Part shown: positions 1 through 13,144 of the stretch, one piece after another
Position numbering within the stretch: the stretch's first letter is position 1
Layout of the letters: every line of letters begins with the position of its first letter
From: Bettongia penicillata ogilbyi
Lineage: Eukaryota > Chordata > Mammalia > Diprotodontia > Potoroidae
Direction of reading: 5' to 3'
DNA: 64,000 nt
Assembly (NCBI GenBank): GCA_023548195.1
Contig: JAJHZJ010000252.1
Location: 2,487,395-2,551,394, forward strand
The notes under the pieces: generated by a model
The model's input: the letters and a program-made list of their open reading frames with translations, nothing else
What the model was told of the DNA's origin: nothing
Database searches by the model: none
Made by a program: the position numbers and the translations under genes

Positions 1-229
1 TGATTTTCTTCACCACCATCCCCAATAGGGATGAAAAGAGAGGCTAATGACATCCCCCCAAAAAAGTGAAGAAAAGAAAGCATCATGAGGAGCTTTGATG
101 TCAAATGTCATTAGTTTTATCTTTGGTCATTACTACTGTCAGGGATAACCTAGGTATGAGCATAATAGAGATCACAGATCTAGAAGGAACAATAAAGTTT
201 TATGGAATCTAGGCAGTACTAGAAGTTTC

Positions 230-555
230 TTAGAGTCTTGTTGCATAGGATGGATTCGTCATGTTTGTCCTTTGTTGCTGAAGAAGACCACGTCATCAGA
301 CAAATAATGACATGACTTGCACTTGACTTTGTTTTGAGTGAGGGAGGGCTGTGCAGGTCAGCAGTCTCACTTCTTCAGAACCATCTGAATCCAGTGAGCA
401 GATATTCCTCAGGATGACTGGAGATGACCCAGGATGCACTGGGAGACCTTGGGCCCTTTAGGCCAAGGTCTTTGCAGGTACTCACTTAGGGTGAGGCAAC
501 ACCCATTCATTGAATAGGCCTGTTTAAGAAGTAGCCAGGGCATGGCCCCTTTAAT
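230..555 (+). repeat. Interspersed repeat family R1 (marsupial, unnamed here), copy 1
   Basis: The segment contains the phrases TTTGTCCTTTGTTGCTGAAG, ATGACATGACTTGCA and GGGCTGTGCAGGTCA, which recur at 2906-3520 and 21425-21600 on this strand and at 32005-32276 and 36650-36975 on the opposite strand. Five diverged copies in one window show that it is a dispersed repeat. I recall similar sequences as abundant in opossum, but I cannot assign the family name safely. Confidence 0.7.
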
Positions 556-595
556 GAGATCAAGAAAAACAATAGTAACTGTTGCAGTTTCCCAC

Positions 596-845
596 CTAGG
601 TTGGATTAATGGAGTACTGAACCATTAGGTGACAAGATAGAGTGTTGCACTTGGGGTCAGGAAGTCCTAAATTCTAATCCTTCCTGAGACATTAGCAAAG
701 CTGCCCTTTGCACAACATGTAACGTTTCTTAGAATCATTTTCCTTATTTATAAAATTAGGCTGTTGTGAAAATCAAATGAGATAATATAGATAAAGTGCT
801 TTGTAAATCTTAAAGTGCTATACAAATGTCAACTATATTACTATT
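596..845 (+). repeat. MIR/Ther1-type core SINE
   Basis: A CORE-SINE pattern is readable: a spliced-out tRNA-like head, CATTTTCCTTATTTATAAAA, then AATGAGATAATATAG and AAGTGCTTTGTAAATCTTAA, ending near a short ATT-rich tail. This is the diagnostic 3' half of the MIR/Mon1/Ther1 group. It is an old, heavily diverged copy without visible target-site duplication. Confidence 0.7.
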
Positions 846-1259
846 TTAATGCCACTCTTCTTTTCTTTCTTTTTTTGAGGAGAGGGAGCTCTAGTTGCTG
901 GTTTTACCTCATAATGGATTATGTGAGACTTCAGACACCCAAAGCCTTCTTATTCACTTTATTTTTTCACAATCCTTGCCAAAATCCTTTTAAGTATTAC
1001 TCTAAATAATACTGCAAGAGTCACCTGGCCTATATATCTCTCTTCTCATTATTTAATGAAGAAATGTCAGCTTTTTCTTTTCACCACGAATCGGAATAAA
1101 AGAAAGCTCTATTGAGCTAAATATTTAGCACCAACAAATACTTACAAATTCATGAGGAAAGACATGGGAGAAACTTTTTATCTAAATATACTATTTTTTC
1201 ATCCCCTTCCCCAAAATAGAGGTAGTTAACCAGAGGGGATGCTACATCTTTTTTCTTAT
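846..1259. other. AT-rich interval, no gene recognised
   Basis: No splice-bounded open frame, RNA gene or repeat that I can name. The short open frames lack any recognisable domain and are interrupted in all frames. Confidence 0.6.
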
Positions 1260-1815
1260 GGAAAGTCAGTTTTTATTATGGTTAATATAAGTTTTTTATA
1301 TTTATTTTTTCCAATCACATAATAATTTTTACATTCTTTTTTTTTAACCTTTTAAGTTCGAATGTTCTCCTTCCTTAAGAAGATGAGGAATTTTGTGTAG
1401 AATATATCTGTGCAGTCAGGCAAAATATATTTCCATATTAGCTGTGTTGTGAAAGAAAACACAGACCAAAAAAAAACCCCAGAAAACAAAAATAAAGATA
1501 ATTTGTTAACAGTATGCTTTGTTCTCCATTCAGACCCCATCAGTTCTTTCCCGGCAGGTGGAGAGCATTTTTCATTAGAAGTCCTTTGGAATTGTCTTGG
1601 ATTATCAAATTACTCAGAATAGTTAGCTGATCATCGTAACAATGTTGCTGTTACTGGATACAGTGTTTCCCTGGTTCTGCTCACTTCACTTTGCATCAGT
1701 TCACATAAATCTTTCCAGATTTTTCTAAAAGCATCCTGCTCATCATTTCTTATAGCACAATAGTGTTCCACCACAATCATGTACTCAACTTATCCAGTCA
1801 TTCCCCAGTTGATAG
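1260..1815 (-). repeat. L1-family LINE 3' end, antisense
   Basis: Read in reverse complement this carries the L1-type 3' block that includes GAAATGAGCAGAACCAG-like and AATACTATTGTGCTATAAGA-like phrases (here seen as CTGGTTCTGCTCACTTCAC and TCTTATAGCACAATAGTG). The same block occurs in sense at 8626, 20893, 25530 and 26401. It is 5' truncated and has no coding capacity. Confidence 0.75.
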
Positions 1816-2279
1816 ACAGGGGAGCTACATTCTGAGGCCCAGACTATAAGGGCTTGATCTTCTCCTCCAGTTTACATTGATTTGCCAGTGCTCACTCTCT
1901 CACGAGTCCATGGCAGTTTTCCTCTCCACTATCAGAAGTCTTGTTCCTTGAAGATGCTTCCAATCTCCAGTTATTGCCTCTTCATACCTGTGTGTATCTG
2001 ATGTACGTCTCTACTCTCCCATCTCCCTACACCTACTACTACTCAATGTGCTGTCTACAACTCCAGGTGACTAACTGCACTGTCATGGCCAAAAGGAGGG
2101 AAGGGAAGAAAGAGAAATCGCCATCCCCCTCAAAATTATATCTTCTGAAAGTGGATTTCTTTCTTGACTGCTAGCTCCCAGCATGGATTGCCTCACAGTC
2201 TCCAGGGCTTAGCTATGTTAAACCCCCAGAATATGGTTAATTTATTTACTAATATACCAGAGTTAGCTAATTCTGTCCA
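1816..2279. other. Unassigned interval
   Basis: No repeat or gene recognised; a pyrimidine-rich stretch near 1930-2070 gives spurious open frames. Confidence 0.5.
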
Positions 2280-2519
2280 CTTGAAGTGAATAGAGAACCA
2301 GGCCTGCAGCTAGGAAATCTCATTTTCCTCAGTTCAAATCTAGATACTTATAGCTGTGAGGCCCTGGGCAAGTCACTCAACTTTGTTTGTCTCAGTTTTC
2401 TCATCTGTAAAATGAATTGGAAAAGGAAATGACAAACTACTCCAATATATTTGCCAAGAAAACCTTAAAAGGAGTCAGTGGAAGTCAGACACAACTCAAA
2501 ACAGCTAAATAACAACAAC
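2280..2519 (+). repeat. MAR1-type tRNA-derived SINE
   Basis: Contains GGGCAAGTCACTCAACTTTG, the CTCATCTGTAAAATGAATTG block and the RTE-like tail CCAAGAAAACCTT followed by AACAACAAC. The head is poorly preserved, so this is an old, probably 5'-decayed copy. Confidence 0.85.
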
Positions 2520-2905
2520 GTCTGAGTCAATCAGAATGAAATAAATGTTCATACTGCACAGAGAGATCGCTGTTACCAGGTCAGTGTCTCATCATCTATG
2601 TTTGTATCTTATAACTATATCAACTGAACTGTATAGGAAGGGAGAAAATATCCCACACTTTATATATGAGCCCCTAAAAATAAGTTAAATATAGATTTCT
2701 CCCACATGTAAGGAGATTTAGGGTCATTCTATACTGGAGAGTATTCAAATCCCAAAAACCTGAAGATAATATAAGGGAGCACATAAAAGGAGATACCATT
2801 ATAGAGATATAAGTAGGATGGCAGTGAATGAAGGAAGTAAATATATTTACTCTGTAAATATCTTCACTCACTAGTAAGTTGCTGAAAAGAAGGTAGGTAT
2901 AGGGG

Positions 2906-3520
2906 ATCGGCAATATGTTATTGTTCATTCTTTATTTCAAAAAGAACCAGTGACATCACAGCTGACATCTTCATTTGTATGTAAATTAAATTTAAGTGAA
3001 GCAGAGACGCACAAAGGCACTGGCCTCACTCTGTCTTCTTGAGTCATCCAAGTCAAATGGCAGGACAAAAGTCAGGATGATGTCATGGCCCAGGATGCAG
3101 TGGATGACCTGGGTGTCTTCCATGTCTGACCAAGCTCTAAGTGCTCCTGAGAACCTGCTTTAGCTGCTTTTTGCTGGCCTGATGAAACAAATTGTTCTCA
3201 TCTGCCCATTCTATTGGTGGAAATTTTCACATGCTTGGGAAAGACATGCCCCTAACTTCCCTATAGATTTGAGGTCTCTGGATTACCTTTGTTCTGGTTT
3301 GACCCTCTGCCAAAACAGTTTTACCTAGGTGTGGTTACTGCATATGCTACAGCTTCTTGGAGTCACAGGTGAGAGTTGTGTGACAAATAGATTCCAAAGG
3401 TGGATAAGCAGCCCTGAAAAGGCCCTGGCAAGCCTTCACACCAGATGTGCCAGTTCTCCCTGAGTAATACCATCTATTCCTCTTACAAAGGAATCCAAAA
3501 GGAAATTCACATGGTACTGC
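2906..3520 (+). repeat. R1 repeat, long variant (copy 2)
   Basis: Starts with the R1 head (TTGTTCATTCTTTATTTCAAA, GTGACATCACAGCTGACATC) and runs on through AACAAATTGTTCTCATCTGC and CAGCTTCTTGGAGTCACAGG to a CAGTTCTCCCTGAGTAATAC-like end. It is nearly twice the length of copy 1, so two structural variants of R1 exist, or this copy is a composite. Confidence 0.55.
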
Positions 3521-5689
3521 ATATGGCAACTAACCCCCTTTGCCAGGGCTAGCTCACATATGTGCTCTTGTCTAGAGGATTTCTACTTTCTTCAGGGGCT
3601 GAATATGACATGTAGTGACTGTGTGACCCCTGGATAACTCCACCTCTCAAGGCAACTCTCTAAGACCATGTGTTGCCTGTCAGAAGGTGTCAACCTACAC
3701 TGGAAGATGGACCTCATCAAGAGGTCCCTTAACCCATGAAATCCCACATCCAATCCCTATCCCTTTGGGTTGTTAATATTACCCTGTTTACACTCTCCTA
3801 TAAATCAATTTTGAGCTGGATAATCAACATAAACTAGGACTAGTAGCTAGCAGGTAGGGTCTGAAAAATATGACTGCTATCTGTCCCCTGAGGAAGAAGG
3901 GCTCTAGGGTAAACCATGAGAGGATGGGGAGTGGGTTTCAAGCTCTATAGCTTGTAAGTCCCCACTGGAGTATTTTCCTCAAAGATTACAGTTTATATCA
4001 ATTAATTAGTTAAACTTACAACTGGTATAAAACATGCATGTGGCACACTCTCCCTTAATTACATTTGAAATTTAAAGGATAATGGCTCAAGTTTATTGAT
4101 CTCATGTGGCAATGGGGTAAAATTCACAACTCCTAAAAATCTTTTAATATGTCATTTTTTTATAATGTAAGTTCCTTTCTGGGGCCTTCCTAAACTTCTC
4201 CCTAGGAATGGTGAGACTCTCTGATGGCTAACTGCTTTAAAATGCTCCAGCTCCCTTTCCTCGTGCATAATTTATCCTCAGCTCCCAATGTAGAAACTGC
4301 CGTTGATTCTGCCAACACTGCTAGGATTCCTATGGGAAATCCAAACAAAATCTTCTGATCTCCAGAAGTCCATATGGGCTTCTTCTGATCAAAGAGAGGA
4401 GAAAGAAGACAGAATCTCTTCTCACAACCTAAGTGACTACCTCTCTTAGTAGGTACCTCTCAGAGACTTGGAGAAAAGTGCTCTCCCCTCTCCGCTGGCC
4501 TGACATTGAAATGCTTGGTTCCAAACTAGCTTGCTATTTTAGAGAAGACCCCCACAAGCTGTGACTACATCTTCTCAGTCAATTCTAATATACTTCTCGG
4601 GTAGCATCACTTCATTTCTCTCAATGGCTTGAAGGTTTCTAGTCCTTCCCTACTGAGATTAACTAGATTACTCACACCAAATTTAATGTCTTTGATTGAT
4701 AGACTGATTTAAAAGAAATCTCTAGGCCTTATTCACACCTAGTTCATCCTTTTGGTTAATTAATTCAGTTGGGCAGCCCCAGGCCTCAATAATTATGAGG
4801 TAGAGTATGGACTACCCCTCTCCCAAATATATGTGATAAATGTGTATACACACACACAAACATGCAGATGTATTTTTCTAATGGTAAAGGAAAAAGGCTA
4901 CAGGTTATCAGACCTTTAGGCACTTGGTGGGGAGGGAAGAGTTTTTCTCCCCCAATAGGATATCTATTTTTTCGCTTTAAAAAGGATTATTATATATTGA
5001 GCATTAACAATGGGATAAAAACTTATTTTAGATTTCAGGAACTACAGTTCATGCCCTGAAACCTCAATACCAGAGATATCTAAGACCCCTATGACAGATG
5101 AGGTCATAAACTAAGACTTTTCTAACTATGCAGAGATTGTGATTGATGTCTAATTACTGTGGCACTTAGACACTTCAATCCACACTCCATTCTGCAGTAC
5201 AAGGGACCCCATGTATTTCCAAAATGAAATTTCACAGAGCTTCTGTTTTTCTTAAAGCTTGAGTTTTCCATTTCCAGAACTAAGCAGAAAATATATTTTA
5301 GAAGGAGCTGTCTCCACATGCACACATTTTCTTGTTCTTCTGATAACTAGCAAAATCCAAAATAGTAGGTTTTTGTAATCAGGTGTGTTTTGAAACTTGT
5401 TTCTAAAATTATGGTTTATGTGGTCTTTAAATGATCTGCTTTGTTTAATTTGGGCTCACACTTTGGCATTGCCTCCAAACAAATGTATGACCCCTCTGAC
5501 AAGGCTTCAATTTAGGAAAAACAGCCAGTATCCCTGTAAAAGCTGAAGAATTTGATTCATATGATAGCAGAAAGGAAAGGGAATTTCCACTGGTTCTTTT
5601 TTTTTTCAGGGCTTTCTCAGCACAGGCTCAAAAAAATGTTGATGATTTATGCAAATGAGAAAGGAAATGTGCCCCCAGGGATCTCAGCA
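3521..5689. other. Long interval without recognised gene
   Basis: AT-rich with scattered short open frames, none with a domain I recognise. A short CA run lies at 4849-4859. Parts (about 3700-4080) look LTR-like but I could not find two ends or duplications, so no element is called. Confidence 0.5.
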
Positions 5690-5895
5690 CAGAAACTCAA
5701 GTTGAATTCTGAATTCTCACCCTGGCTCTGTCTCTGACTCACTAGATGACTGTGGGTGAGCCATTTAACCTTCTCTCGTTCTAAATTCCTTCACATTCCT
5801 AAATAGGGGCTAGTTCTGCACTTCAAGTAACTCAAGGGGATGTTGTAAAAATGAATTAAATGTTGGTAAAGTACTTAGGAGATCCATAGATTAGA
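5690..5895 (+). repeat. MIR-type SINE
   Basis: Phrases such as GACTGTGGGTGAGCCATTTAA and TAAAGTACTTAGGAGATCC fit the MIR middle and 3' regions with strong divergence. Confidence 0.5.
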
Positions 5896-6028
5896 AATAT
5901 GGCATCTGGTCTTAATGAGAATTTTTCTTTGTCAGAATTTTTTCCGCACTCCCTAGAAAAGTCCACAAAAAGGAGCTTTTCTACTCTTTCTAAAGATATA
6001 AAATATGTATATATACATACATGATATA

Positions 6029-6285
6029 TATGTATATAGCTGTTGTTGAGTCATTTCAGTCATGTCTGACTCTGACTCCTTTTAGGGTTTTCTTGGTAAA
6101 GGCACTGAAGTGGTTTGTTATTTCCTTCCTCCAGTTTATTTTACAGATTAGGAAACTGAAGCAAACAGGGTTAAGTGACTTCCCCAATATCACACAGTTG
6201 GTTAAGTGTCAGAGGTCAGATTTGAACTCAGGTCTTCCTTTCTATAGGCCTGGGACTCGATCAATTGTGCAACTAAAAAACAGAA
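6029..6285 (-). repeat. MAR1-type SINE, antisense
   Basis: Inverted copy: the RTE-like tail comes first (GTTGTTGAGTCATTTCAGTC, TTTTCTTGGTAAAGGCACTG), then the reverse complement of the CACTTAACCC block (TTAAGTGACTTCCCC), then TTTGAACTCAGGTCTTCC. Length is near full for the family. Confidence 0.85.
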
Positions 6286-6429
6286 CCATTGGTTTAGACT
6301 CTTCATCAACAAGGTCGCAGACCCTTTGGAAGTGAGTAGATATTCTACTGCTTTTTCAGCTAAACTTTTCTTAACTTACCCTACTCTGCATCTCTCTACT
6401 CTATCACACAGTCCCTCAACTCCTTCCAA

Positions 6430-6667
6430 CTCCTCCAATCTCACGTAAAAATGATGATATCCAAGTTCTTGTTGACCATATGAAAAAAATGGTCCAAATC
6501 ACTAATAATCAGAGAAATGTAAATTGAAACAACTCTGATAGTCTACTTCACACCCACCAAATTGACAAAGGAAGTGAAATGGCAAATGGGGGGAGGGGGT
6601 TTGCAGGAAAATAGTCAGTACTAATACATTGTTTGTGGAATTGTAAACTGATTTTTAAATAAATTCT
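6430..6667 (+). repeat. L1 3' end, left part of a split copy
   Basis: Carries AATGGTCCAAATCACTAATA, GAGAAATGTAAATTGAAACA and TTGTTTGTGGAATTGTAAAC, the conserved L1 3' block that precedes the AACTCTGCCC segment. The copy stops at TAAATAAATTCTGG and resumes at 8037 after the GAPDH pseudogene, so both parts are one LINE fragment interrupted by later insertions. Confidence 0.7.
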
Positions 6668-8036
<1,369 letters not shown>

Positions 8037-8135
8037 ATTTAGAAAGTAATTTAGAGAACTATATTCCAAAAGCTACTAAACTGTGTATATCCTATGATCC
8101 AGTGGTATCATTGCTAGGCCTATAACCAATGGTGT
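8037..8135 (+). repeat. L1 3' end, middle part of the split copy
   Basis: Resumes the L1 interrupted at 6667: AGAGAACTATATTCCAAAAG, then ATCCAGTGGTATCATTGCTA (the TTTGACCCAGCAATACCA-like block). Interrupted again at about 8136 by repeat R2. Confidence 0.65.
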
Positions 8136-8625
8136 GCTAAATGTTTAACAACCAGCTTGCTGGAAAAAACAAAATGAAGTCTTCACACACTTCTAAGTTT
8201 AATATGTTATTATATTTTCCCCATAACTTTCTCATGTCTAGATAATCGACAAAAATTAAATAAGATCCTAATTTGGCTTTGATCTTCAGTCATGCCTGAC
8301 TCTTCTTGACCCCGTTTGGAGTTTTCTTGGCAAAGATACTAGAGTGTTTTGCCATTTTCTTCTTCAGCTCATTTTACAGATGAGGAAACTGAGGCAAACC
8401 GAGTGATGAGAATTGCCCAGAGTCACACAGCTAGTAAGTATTTGAGGCCAGAATGGAACTAAGGAAGATGACATTTCCTGACTCCAGGCCCTGCACTCTG
8501 TCCCCTTTGCCAGATAGCTGCCCATCCTAATTTGTGGCATTTGCCAATTTCTGAGCTGTAAATGCTCACACTGAAAACTCTCATTACTCCTAGGAGCTGA
8601 CTCTAACATATGATATCCTATAGCT
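8136..8625 (+). repeat. Unclassified repeat R2 (copy 1), carrying a SINE
   Basis: Flank phrases AATGTTTAACAACCAGCTT and AAATGCTCACACTGAAAA also occur in the same order at 24921-25140. The two copies confirm a dispersed family. In this copy a SINE (8276-8523) splits it. The parent L1 continues at 8626. Terminal features are too decayed to tell a DNA transposon from another class. Confidence 0.6.
8276..8523 (-). repeat. MAR1-type SINE, antisense, with target-site duplication
   Basis: The inverted SINE (GGAGTTTTCTTGGCAAAGAT, GATGAGGAAACTGAGGCAAA, AGTCACACAGCTAGTAAGTA) is bounded by the perfect 11-bp direct repeat ATCCTAATTTG at 8265-8275 and 8524-8534, the mark of LINE-mediated insertion. It is the youngest layer of the 6.4-9.1 kb nest on the left side. 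Confidence 0.9.
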
Positions 8626-9118
8626 TAGAGAAATCAAAGAAAAAGGGGAAGTTCCCATATTTACAAAAGTACTTATAGCAGCTCTTCTAGCAGCAGCAAA
8701 GAATTGGAAATTCAGGGAATGCCGAACAACTGGGGAATGGATGAACAAATCATGATATATGAACGTAACGAAATACTATTGTGTTGTAAGAAATTGTGAC
8801 AGGGACAATTTCAGAGAAACCTTTATGAACAGATATAGAGTGAAGTAAACAGCACCAGGAAAGTGTTGCAAAATAAACTTTGAAAGATTTTAAAACTGAT
8901 CTGCACATCGGCCAACCACAACTCCAGAGCATTAATGATAAAGAATAAACACTACCTATGCCCTGTGAGAGAGGTTATGAATTCTAGGTGCAGAATAAAA
9001 TAGATGTTTTTCTGGACATATTGATTATGTATATATTTTAAGCATTTTGACTTTTTTTCCTAAATGGGGAGTGGGAAAAGGAAGAGAAAATAAATGCTGT
9101 CAAAACTAACTCTAACGA
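8626..9118 (+). repeat. L1 3' end, right part of the split copy
   Basis: Continues with CAAAGAATTGGAAATTCAGG, TGGGGAATGGATGAACAAAT, AATACTATTGTGTTGTAAGA and an A-rich end near 9090. Together with 6430-6667 and 8037-8135 it makes one LINE fragment of roughly 0.8 kb spread over 2.7 kb. Confidence 0.7.
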
Positions 9119-9428
9119 TATACAAAAATATTTATAGACTTGGCTTTTTTTTTTGAGATGACAAAGAATGGAAATCTGAAGGGGTGTCCATAAATTGAGA
9201 AGTATTTTAATAACTTATGGTATGTAAATATGAAAGAATACTATTATAATATAAGGAATGCTAAAGGGGATGATTTCAGAGAAACCTGGATGGTTACACA
9301 AACTGATATACAGAACCAGGAGAGCAATGTATAGAAAGGCAACAATATGGCAAATACAAACAACTTTGAATGAATTGGGAATTCTGATCAGTGTAATGAT
9401 CAATTACAATTCTAGAGAACTAAGGATG
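9119..9428 (+). repeat. Second L1 3' end, left part
   Basis: Carries ATTTATAGACTTGGC, TACTATTATAATATAAGGAA and GATATACAGAACCAGGAGAG, i.e. the same L1 block as the preceding copy but a separate insertion. It breaks at the duplicated site TAGAGAACTAAGGATG (9413-9428) and resumes at 9701. Confidence 0.65.
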
Positions 9429-9700
9429 GTTTTAAAAACAAATGTTAAAAATTATTTTTTATGCAACTGGGAAATAAGATATACAGGCAATGGAGTATAG
9501 AAATCTATCTCATCCCATAGTAAAAGAAGAGAAGGGGATAAGAAAAGGGGAAAGGTGTTATAGAAGGGAAGGCAGATTGGGGGGAAAGGTAATCAGAATG
9601 CACACTGCCTTGGGGTGGGGGAGGGGAGATATGGAGAGAAATTTTAGAACTCAAAATCCTGTGGAAGTGAATGTTGAAAATTTAAAAATAAATTAATTAA
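9429..9700 (+). repeat. Short 5'-truncated L1 tail inserted in another L1
   Basis: A 272-bp tail (ATGCAACTGGGAAATAAGAT, AATGGAGTATAGAAATCTAT, ending TAAAAATAAATTAATTAA) lies between 16-bp direct repeats that differ at one base: 9413-9428 and 9701-9716. This is a textbook 5'-truncated LINE insertion. Its tail resembles that of the HAL1 at 12.9-13.1 kb. Confidence 0.85.
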
Positions 9701-9995
9701 TAGAGAACTAATGATGAAACCCACTACCGACCTCATGACAGAGGTAAAAAGCTCAAAGTACAAATGAGACAAAGTTTTTTTTAATATGGTTGGTACAAAA
9801 ATTTGTTTTACTTTACTATATATGTTTGTAACAGAGGTTTTGTTTTTCCTTTCATTTTCAATGGAGAGAAGGGGGAAAAAGGAATGTTTTTACTGACTGA
9901 AAAAATATAAAATATAATTTTGTAAAAGAAAAATGCCTTTATGAAAAAAATGAAATTTGAAGGAAAAAAACTAAGAAAATGAGAGGGATATTCAG
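9701..9995 (+). repeat. Second L1 3' end, right part
   Basis: Continues the copy begun at 9119: CTCATGACAGAGGTAAAAAG, ATTTGTTTTACTTTACTATA, TTGTAACAGAGGTTTTGTTT, then an A-rich end near 9900-9990. Confidence 0.6.
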
Positions 9996-10224
9996 CAGTT
10001 TTCTGATCCTGAGGGCTTGGTTGACTGCCAGGTAATAAAGAAGATACCAAGTAGTCCTAAGTATGATACTTCCAAATCACATAAGCTATGTGTTGCCTAC
10101 CATTGATAATGTGCTACTCTAGTCAACATTCCCCCAATTCTATTTTTACCCATCAAATGGCCCTTTATAAAAGTATGTTCCATCCTAATGCCTAATTCCC
10201 TAATTCCAGCACATTGTTCCCTTT

Positions 10225-10330
10225 AAGAAGGCAAAGGTCAGTCAACAAAATTTATTAAGTGCCTACTACGTGTCAAGCACTCTGTTATGGGTAAGACGAG
10301 TGCCATCACTAACTCCCACTCAAAAAGAAG
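10225..10330 (+). repeat. R3-family head (CATTTATTAAG-type repeat)
   Basis: GTCAACAAAATTTATTAAGTG, CTACTACGTGTCAAGCACTC: same head as copies at 20395, 40923, 41450 and 51985. Truncated shortly before the HAL1 target site. Confidence 0.55.
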
Positions 10331-10347
10331 TCAAAAAGAGAAGTACC

Positions 10348-12277
10348 GAAGATGGCAGAGTAGAAAGATTCACATATGCTAGCTCCTAACCCACAGCCCA
10401 TAAAATATCTGTAAAGAAGAACTCCCAACAAATTCTGGAACAGCAGAAGCCACAGAACAATGGAGTGGAGGAGATTTCTGTTCCAGAGAGACCTGAAAAA
10501 CCAACACCAAAAGTCTGTCGTGCACTGGACCTGGAGGAGAGCCCAGCCCTGCCTTGACTTCAGGTCACCGAGAGGAACAGACCCGAGCAGGCTTCAGGGA
10601 CAGAATCTCCAGTAGCCATGCAGGTCCCTCCATCCACAGGCCCTAAAGGTCAGTGAGAAAGCCTTCTTGGTTGGCTGAGAGGGGAGCGGGGTGTCTCCAT
10701 AACTCAGGTCCCCTCGGGTGGCAGCAGCAGAGGCAGCAGTGGACAGGAGCTCCCAAAGCAGACAGGAGCTCGGATCCATTGTTGAAGATCTCCACATAAA
10801 TCCCCTGAGGGAACTGAGCCCTGTGTCATGGCCCTGGCCCCACATGAGCAGCTTAACTTAATCTCACACTGAATAGCAGCCCTGTCCCCACTGAAAGCCC
10901 TGAGGCTGGGGAGCAGCATTTGAATCTTAGCCCCCAAGCACTAGCTGGGCAGATCTGGAGGCAAGGCAGGGGTGGAGAGGAATCTCAGAAGTCAAGTAAC
11001 TGGCTGGGAAAATGCCCAGAAAAGGGAAAAAAAAATAAGACCATAGAAGGTTACTTTCTTGGTGAATAGATATTTCCTCCCTTCCTTTCTGATGAGGAAG
11101 AACAATGCTTACCATCAGGGAAAGAAATAGAAGTCAAGGCTTCTGTATCCCAAACATCCAAAATAAATATTCAATGGGCTCAGGCCATGGAAGAGCTCAA
11201 AAAGGATTTTGAAAACCAAGTGAGAGAGGTGGAGGAAAAAATGGGAAGAGAAATGAAAGAGATGCAAGAAAAGCATGAAAAGCAGGTTGACACCTTGCTA
11301 AAGGAGACCCAAAAAAATGCTGAAGAAAATAGCACCTTGAAAAATAGGCTAACTCAGTTGGCAGAAGAGGTTCAAAATGACAATGAGGAGAAGAATGCTT
11401 TCAAAAGTAGAATTAGCCAGATGGAAAAGGAGGTTCAAAAGCTCACTGAAGATAATAGTTCTCTCAAAATTAGAATGGAACAGATGGAGGCTAATGACTT
11501 TCTGAGAAACCAAGAAATCACAAAACAAAACCAAAAGAATGAAAAAATGGAAGATAATGTGAAATATCTCATTGGAAAAACAACTGACCTGGAAAATAGA
11601 TCCAGGAGAGACAATTTAAAAATTATGGGACTACCTGAAAGCCATCATCAAAAAGGAGCCTGGACATCATCTTTCATGAAATTATCAAGGAAAATTGCCC
11701 TGATATTCTAGAACCAGAGGGCAAAATAAGTATTCAAGAAATCCACCGATCACTGCCTGAAAGAGATCCAAAAAGAGAAACTCTTAGGAACATTGTGGCC
11801 AAATTCCAGAGTTCCCGGTCAAGGAGAAAATATTGCAAACAACAAGAAAGAAACAATTCAAGTATTGTGGAAATACAATCAGGATAACACAAGATCTAGT
11901 GGCTTCTACATTAAGGGATCGAAGGGCATGGAATAGGATATTCCAGAAGACAAAAGAACTAGGACTAAAACCAAGAACCAAGAACTAAAACCAAGAAACC
12001 TACTCAGCAAAACTGAGTATAATACTTCAGGGGGAAAAATGGCCTTTCAATGAAATAGAGGACTTTCAAGCATTCTTGATGAAAAGACCAGAGCTGAAAA
12101 GCAAATTTGACTTTCAAACACAAGAATGAAAAGAAGCATGAAAAGGTAAACAGCAAAGAGAAGTCATAAGGGACTTATGAAAGTTGAACTGTTTATAGAA
12201 AGACAATATTTGTAACTCTTGAAACTTTTCAGTATCTGGGTAGTTGGTGGGATTACACACACACACAGACACACACA

Positions 12278-12312
<35 letters not shown>

Positions 12313-13144
12313 CACAGAGTGAATTGAATAGGATGGGATCATATCTTTAAAAAAAATGAAGTTAAGTGGTGAGAGAGAAATGTATTGGGAGGAGAGAGGG
12401 AGAAATGGAATGGGGCAAATTATCTCGCATAGAAGAGGCAGGCAGGAGACTTTTTACTGGAGGGGAAAAGAGGGGAGCTGAGAGAAAAAACATGAAGTTT
12501 ACTCTCATCACATCTGACTAAAGGAAGGAATAAAATGCATACTCATTTTGGTATGAAAACCTATCTTACAATACAGGAAAGTAGGGGAGAAGGGGATAAG
12601 CAGGGTGGGGGTGATGATGGAAGGGAGGGTAATGGGAGGAGGGAGCAATTTGAAATCAACACTCTTGGGGAGGGACAGGATTAAAAGAGAGAATAGAAGC
12701 AGTGGGGGGCAGGATAGGATGGAAGGAAATATAGTTAGTCTTACACAACACGACTATTTTTGAAGTCATTTGCAAAACTACACAGATATGGCCTATATTG
12801 AATTGCCTACCTTCCCAAAAGAAACAGGTGGGAAGGGACGGATGGGGAGAATTTGGAACTCAAAGTTTTAGGAACAACTGTCGAGTATTGTTGTTGCTAC
12901 TAGGAAATAAGAAATACATGTAATGGGGAATAGAAAGTTATCTGGCCCTACAGGACAAAAAAGAAGATGGGGACAAGGGAAGGGAGGGATGATAGAAGAG
13001 AGAGCATATTAGTGACAGGGGAAATTAGAATGCTTGGTGTATTGGGGTGGGTGGAGGGGACAAATGGGGATAAAATTTGGAACCCAAAATTTTGTGAAAA
13101 TGAATGTAAAAAGTTAAATAAATAAATTTATTAAAAAAAGAGAG
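10348..13144 (+). mobile_element. Full-length HAL1 (half-L1) non-LTR retrotransposon
   Basis: A 2.8-kb element flanked by the perfect direct repeat AGAGAAGTACC (10337-10347 and 13145-13155). It begins GAAGATGGCAGAG, like L1 5' ends, has a GC-richer 5' UTR, an L1-type ORF1 (11187-12129), then directly a purine-rich 3' UTR with a CA/GA simple tract (12256-12310) and an A-rich tail. No reverse-transcriptase or endonuclease frame lies between ORF1 and the tail, and the space is too short for one. That organisation defines HAL1, known from mammals and marsupials, which depends on L1 for mobility. The clean duplications suggest a younger age than the surrounding L1 ends. Confidence 0.85.
11187..12129 (+). 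pseudogene. HAL1 ORF1, L1 ORF1p-like, frameshifted
   Basis: The first 150 residues are open and form a long heptad-rich coiled coil (residues about 1-125, EEK/EMQEKHEKQ-type) followed by ENRSRRDNLKIMGLPE at about residues 136-151, the hallmark start of the L1 ORF1p RNA-recognition domain. A frameshift near 11658 ends the frame at 11711; matching C-terminal sequence (REDR/RRAWN-like and FNEIEDFQAF-like parts) continues in other frames to TGA at 12127-12129. In the family ORF1p is a trimeric RNA chaperone that packages LINE RNA in the cytoplasm. Trimerisation half intact, C-terminal half broken, so probably inactive. Confidence 0.85.
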